A DNA stretch of 64,000 bases from an uncultured Gammaproteobacteria bacterium (lineage in GTDB: Bacteria > Pseudomonadota > Gammaproteobacteria > PS1 > Pseudothioglobaceae): contig CABXIU010000002.1 in assembly GCA_902512305.1 (NCBI GenBank), positions 108,512-172,511 on the forward strand. Direction: 5' to 3'. This document shows positions 61,216 through 64,000 of this stretch, one piece after another; position 1 is the first letter of the stretch; every line of letters starts with the position of its first letter. Made by a program: the position numbers and the translations under genes. The notes below the pieces were generated by a model. It was given only the letters and a program-made list of their open reading frames with translations, was not told where the DNA came from and made no database searches.

Positions 61216-61995
61216 TTAGCAATTGTATTTAGACTTCATTTTTTCTGCATGAATATAGTAGTCATTAAGTTTAAGGTCTGAGGCTGCATGCTGATCAAGA
61301 ATGATAGTCGCATTTTCATGATTTTGAAGAATGCTTGAAGGGCAAAATGAAGATAGTGGGCCTTCAATCATTTCAGCAACTGCCTTACTTTTATGCCTAC
61401 CAAGACCAATGAGAAGTATATTTCGAGCCTCCATTATTGTTCCAATTCCCATCGTTATTGCTAGAGAAGGCTGGGGTTCCGCTTCATCAAAAAATCGAGC
61501 ATTTTTTGCAATAGTGTTTTGTGTGAGTGTTTTAACTCTGGTTCTAGACTTAAAGCTTGATGTAGGTTCATTAAAACCTATATGCCCGTTTGACCCAATA
61601 CCTAAAAGTTGAAGATCAATTCCGCCATGATTATTGATTTCTGATTCATAGTTTGAACATGCTAACTCATAATTACTATCGAAACACTCAGGAATAAAGG
61701 TATTTTTTTGGTCAATATCAATATGATTAAAGAGCTTCTGATTCATATAATGTCGATAGCTTTGATTATGGCCAGGCTTTAATCCTAAATATTCATCTAA
61801 ATTAAAGGTCGTTATCTTCTTAAGGCTGAACTGTCCTAATTCATATTTTTTGATCAAAGCTTTGTAGGTTAAAAGAACAGAGCTACCCGAGGCTAGTCCA
61901 AGAACTGAATTCTTTTTATTATTTATAAAGTCTGATATGAATTCAGCTGCAAAATTGCTTGCATCATTCTCTGATGGAAGAATAACTACTCTCAT
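61216..61995 (-). CDS. nagB: Glucosamine-6-phosphate deaminase
   Basis: A 259-residue isomerase/deaminase. LGLASGSSVLLTYKALIK near residue 33 is the sugar-phosphate loop (usual form GLPTGSTP), TFNLDEYLGL near 65, the catalytic segment LLGIGSNGHIGFNEP near 132, and a C-terminal region of normal length. The start overlaps the nagA stop by four bases. Confidence 0.94.
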   Translation of the reverse strand: MRVVILPSENDASNFAAEFISDFINNKKNSVLGLASGSSVLLTYKALIKKYELGQFSLKKITTFNLDEYLGLKPGHNQSYRHYMNQKLFNHIDIDQKNTFIPECFDSNYELACSNYESEINNHGGIDLQLLGIGSNGHIGFNEPTSSFKSRTRVKTLTQNTIAKNARFFDEAEPQPSLAITMGIGTIMEARNILLIGLGRHKSKAVAEMIEGPLSSFCPSSILQNHENATIILDQHAASDLKLNDYYIHAEKMKSKYNC

Positions 61996-63140
61996 GAGTC
62001 CTCTCGTCTAATTTGTTTGCCTGCTACCCAGACATTTTGAATCTGGAAGTCAGAATTAAAGTGAGCAAGGTCCGCTCTATAACCACTCCTAAGCTGTCCC
62101 AGATAGTCTGATACTCCTATATATTCAGCAGGGTAAAGTGTAGCCATAGAGATAGCACTATCGATGGGTATATTGCATTTTTGATAGGCATTTTTTATAG
62201 CGTCAATTTGTGTAATGGAAGAGCCTGCAAGCTTTCCCTCTGAGTTGATGATTCGACCATTCGCTTCACTCACTACCTCATCATAAAGCTCAAAAGAAGG
62301 GTCACCATGGTTAATTGTTGCCATTGAGTCCGAAACAAAAAAAAGTTTGCCTTTAGGTTTTTGCTTGAATGATAGATTAATCAAGGACGGGTGCACATGA
62401 TGTAAGTCAACAATAATGCTAGCAGATGCCTCGTCAAAATCTAAAGCAGAGCCAACTACGCCGGGCTCCCTTGCAGAAATTTGCCCCATCGCATTAAATA
62501 GATGTGTAAACCCATCAAGGCCATACTTAACAGCTTCCTCAAGCTGATCATAATTGGCATCAGTATGTCCAGCTAAGATTTTAAAGCCTAATGCCTTGAG
62601 ACTCTTCAGTTGTTTTATTGAGATACATTCTGGCGCTAGAGTCAACATCACTGGGAACTTATCAAGAGTCTCAAATAAACTCATATAAGTAGCATTAACT
62701 GTATTAATGTATTGTTTTTGATGCACGCCTCGATACTTCACATTAAAAAAAGGCCCTTCAATATGGATACCTAAGAGGGATTTATTGTGATTGATTTCAT
62801 CTGAGATTGTATCTGTACATTTTTGAAGAACATTGAGTGAGTCACTAATGACGGTTGGCATGATGCTGGTCGTACCAAAATGTTGGTGAGCTCCAATGAT
62901 GGTATTGAGGCTATCTTTGTCAGGAGAGTTGTTAAACAACTTACCCCCTCCACCATTAACTTGTAGGTCGATAAATCCCGGTGAAAGAATGCCGCCGTTT
63001 AATTTTTGAGTTTCAAAATCTTTTGGAATTTTTGAGTCATCCACTATTTCAACTATGGCTTCACCTTCAAGTAGAAGCGCTTTTTTTTCAAAAAACTCTT
63101 CACCAGAAAATATGCGAGCTCCTTTAAGTGCTGTTTTCAT
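61992..63140 (-). CDS. nagA: N-acetylglucosamine-6-phosphate deacetylase
   Basis: A 382-residue amidohydrolase. PGFIDLQVNGGGGKLFNN near residue 55, the metal-binding GIHIEGPFFN near 125, LAGHTDANYDQ near 190, FTHLFNAMGQISAREPGVVG near 212 and LFFVSDSMATI near 265 define NagA. The ATG overlaps the nagR stop. Confidence 0.95.
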   Translation of the reverse strand: MKTALKGARIFSGEEFFEKKALLLEGEAIVEIVDDSKIPKDFETQKLNGGILSPGFIDLQVNGGGGKLFNNSPDKDSLNTIIGAHQHFGTTSIMPTVISDSLNVLQKCTDTISDEINHNKSLLGIHIEGPFFNVKYRGVHQKQYINTVNATYMSLFETLDKFPVMLTLAPECISIKQLKSLKALGFKILAGHTDANYDQLEEAVKYGLDGFTHLFNAMGQISAREPGVVGSALDFDEASASIIVDLHHVHPSLINLSFKQKPKGKLFFVSDSMATINHGDPSFELYDEVVSEANGRIINSEGKLAGSSITQIDAIKNAYQKCNIPIDSAISMATLYPAEYIGVSDYLGQLRSGYRADLAHFNSDFQIQNVWVAGKQIRREDS

Positions 63141-63889
63141 CCTAGCTCCACCACATAGTCATAACGATCACCTCGGTAATAAGATTGTGTATATTCAACT
63201 ACTTGTCCATTTGCATCTTTGCCTCTTCTTTCAACAAACAAAACAGCACTGCCTGGGGCAATTTCAAGCTTATCAGCGAGATTATCATCAGCAACAATAG
63301 CATGTATATTCTGTTTAGCTGTAACAGGGTTAACTTTTTTAGATTCCAGTAGCTCATATAAGGAATTATCTATGGCTGATGTAATAGATATTATTGAGGC
63401 CGGAATAACCGCAATTTCATAGAGAAGTGGTTCATTAACTAAGTATCGAACTCGATTAAGTCTATGGACAAAGTCACTCTCAGTTAAATTTAATATTAGG
63501 GCCTCTTTTGCAGAGGCTTTGCCTTCTTCTCGAAGAGTAACTCTTGAGTACGATTCAAGGCCTCTTTTTTTCATGTCAGCCGTAAAGCTATTCAGTGAAG
63601 AAAGATTTTTATGGAGAACAAGGTCAACATTCTCAGACACTACTGTCCCTGCACCTTGACGTTTAATGAGTAATCCAATTTCAACGAGCTGATCAATGGC
63701 TTTTCGAACAGTAATTCTAGACATTTTTAAATTTAAAGCCAAGTCTCTCTCTGGCATGAGAGAATCACCTGGATTTAAAAGCCCTCCCTGGATTGCACGG
63801 TTAATTGATTGAGATAATTGCTTGTATAAAGACTCAGAACTATCTTCAGAAGGCCTTAAAAAGTTAATTAGATTATCTGTATTCGCCAT
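63137..63889 (-). CDS. nagR: GntR/HutC-family repressor (NagR/DasR-type)
   Basis: A 250-residue regulator. The winged-helix domain spans about residues 10-80 (MPERDLALNLKMSRITVRKAI, IKRQGAGTVVSEN) and a UTRA effector domain follows (SFTADMKKRGLESYSRVTLR, VEYTQSYYRGDRYDY). As first gene of nagR-nagA-nagB it should respond to a phosphorylated amino sugar. A set of TTGGTATT repeats lies just upstream. Confidence 0.9.
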   Translation of the reverse strand: MANTDNLINFLRPSEDSSESLYKQLSQSINRAIQGGLLNPGDSLMPERDLALNLKMSRITVRKAIDQLVEIGLLIKRQGAGTVVSENVDLVLHKNLSSLNSFTADMKKRGLESYSRVTLREEGKASAKEALILNLTESDFVHRLNRVRYLVNEPLLYEIAVIPASIISITSAIDNSLYELLESKKVNPVTAKQNIHAIVADDNLADKLEIAPGSAVLFVERRGKDANGQVVEYTQSYYRGDRYDYVVELG

Positions 63890-63917
63890 AATATATTAAT
63901 TAGTAATTAACAAAAAA

Positions 63918-63955
63918 AATACTAATAACTGAAAAATTGGTATTAAATTGGTATT
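63918..63955. promoter_or_regulatory. Candidate NagR operator: two direct and one inverted half-sites
   Basis: AAATTGGTATT occurs at 63934-63944 and again directly at 63945-63955, a period of 11, one helical turn. AATACTAAT at 63918-63926 is an inverted half-site with one mismatch. It lies 29-66 bases upstream of nagR and the pattern fits binding of GntR/HutC dimers; it may also serve a gene beyond the right edge. Confidence 0.55.
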
Positions 63956-64000
63956 ATTATATTATAGTTCTTATAGTAAAGTCAATACAATAAGTTTTAT

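Overview
The window reads as AT-rich chromosomal DNA from a marine, free-living gammaproteobacterium. The initiator tRNA-rimP-nusA-infB-rbfA-truB order and the divergent tesA / ybbA-ybbP pair are gammaproteobacterial arrangements. A DMSP-demethylase operon, a copper nitrite reductase, peptide-type ABC importers and several Rieske oxygenases suggest a heterotrophic or mixotrophic member of the SUP05/Thioglobus group. That placement is inference from gene content, not from a marker-gene comparison.

Layout. 1-2.7 kb: a leftward operon dmdA, OsmC-family gene, enoyl-CoA-hydratase-like gene and acyl-CoA ligase (cut by the window edge), probably DMSP demethylation and methylmercaptopropionate activation. 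2.8-5.2 kb: a Crp/Fnr regulator with a C-terminal cysteine cluster, divergent from nirK, which is followed by two tiny membrane-protein genes. 5.2-10.5 kb: a complete peptide/opine-type ABC importer. 10.6-36.5 kb: mostly core genes (ftsK, trxB, tRNA-Phe, ygfB, pyrB, ruvX, mltB, rarA, crcB, gshB, tRNA-fMet, rimP to truB, purD, rnhB, a dolP-like lipoprotein gene, rsmI, tesA, ybbA/ybbP, coaE, tRNA-Met).

From tRNA-Met (36.4 kb) to about 51 kb the window becomes accessory. Rightward genes (HExxH protein, gene fragment, Rieske oxygenase, CoiA-like nuclease, small membrane protein, MORN protein) are separated by related copies of a short element carrying TTTGGACTT. In five copies a -10 box lies exactly six bases before the next ATG, so these genes look leaderless. 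Two copies share a perfect 33-bp direct repeat and bracket a 7-kb leftward block (second peptide-type ABC importer, alpha/beta hydrolase and a divergent winged-helix regulator) that looks richer in GC than its surroundings. This repeat-punctuated array, with no recombinase gene in view, is the strongest candidate for something undescribed.

51-64 kb: a quinone oxidoreductase, another Rieske oxygenase, a cupin, a pentapeptide-repeat protein, a nitrilase-family amidase, a malate/lactate dehydrogenase-family enzyme, a stand-alone inverse-autotransporter beta-barrel followed by two secreted proteins, a ureohydrolase, a persulfide dioxygenase, and the nagR-nagA-nagB operon for amino-sugar use with a repeat-containing operator at the right edge. 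All assignments come from reading motifs by eye; no database search was made.
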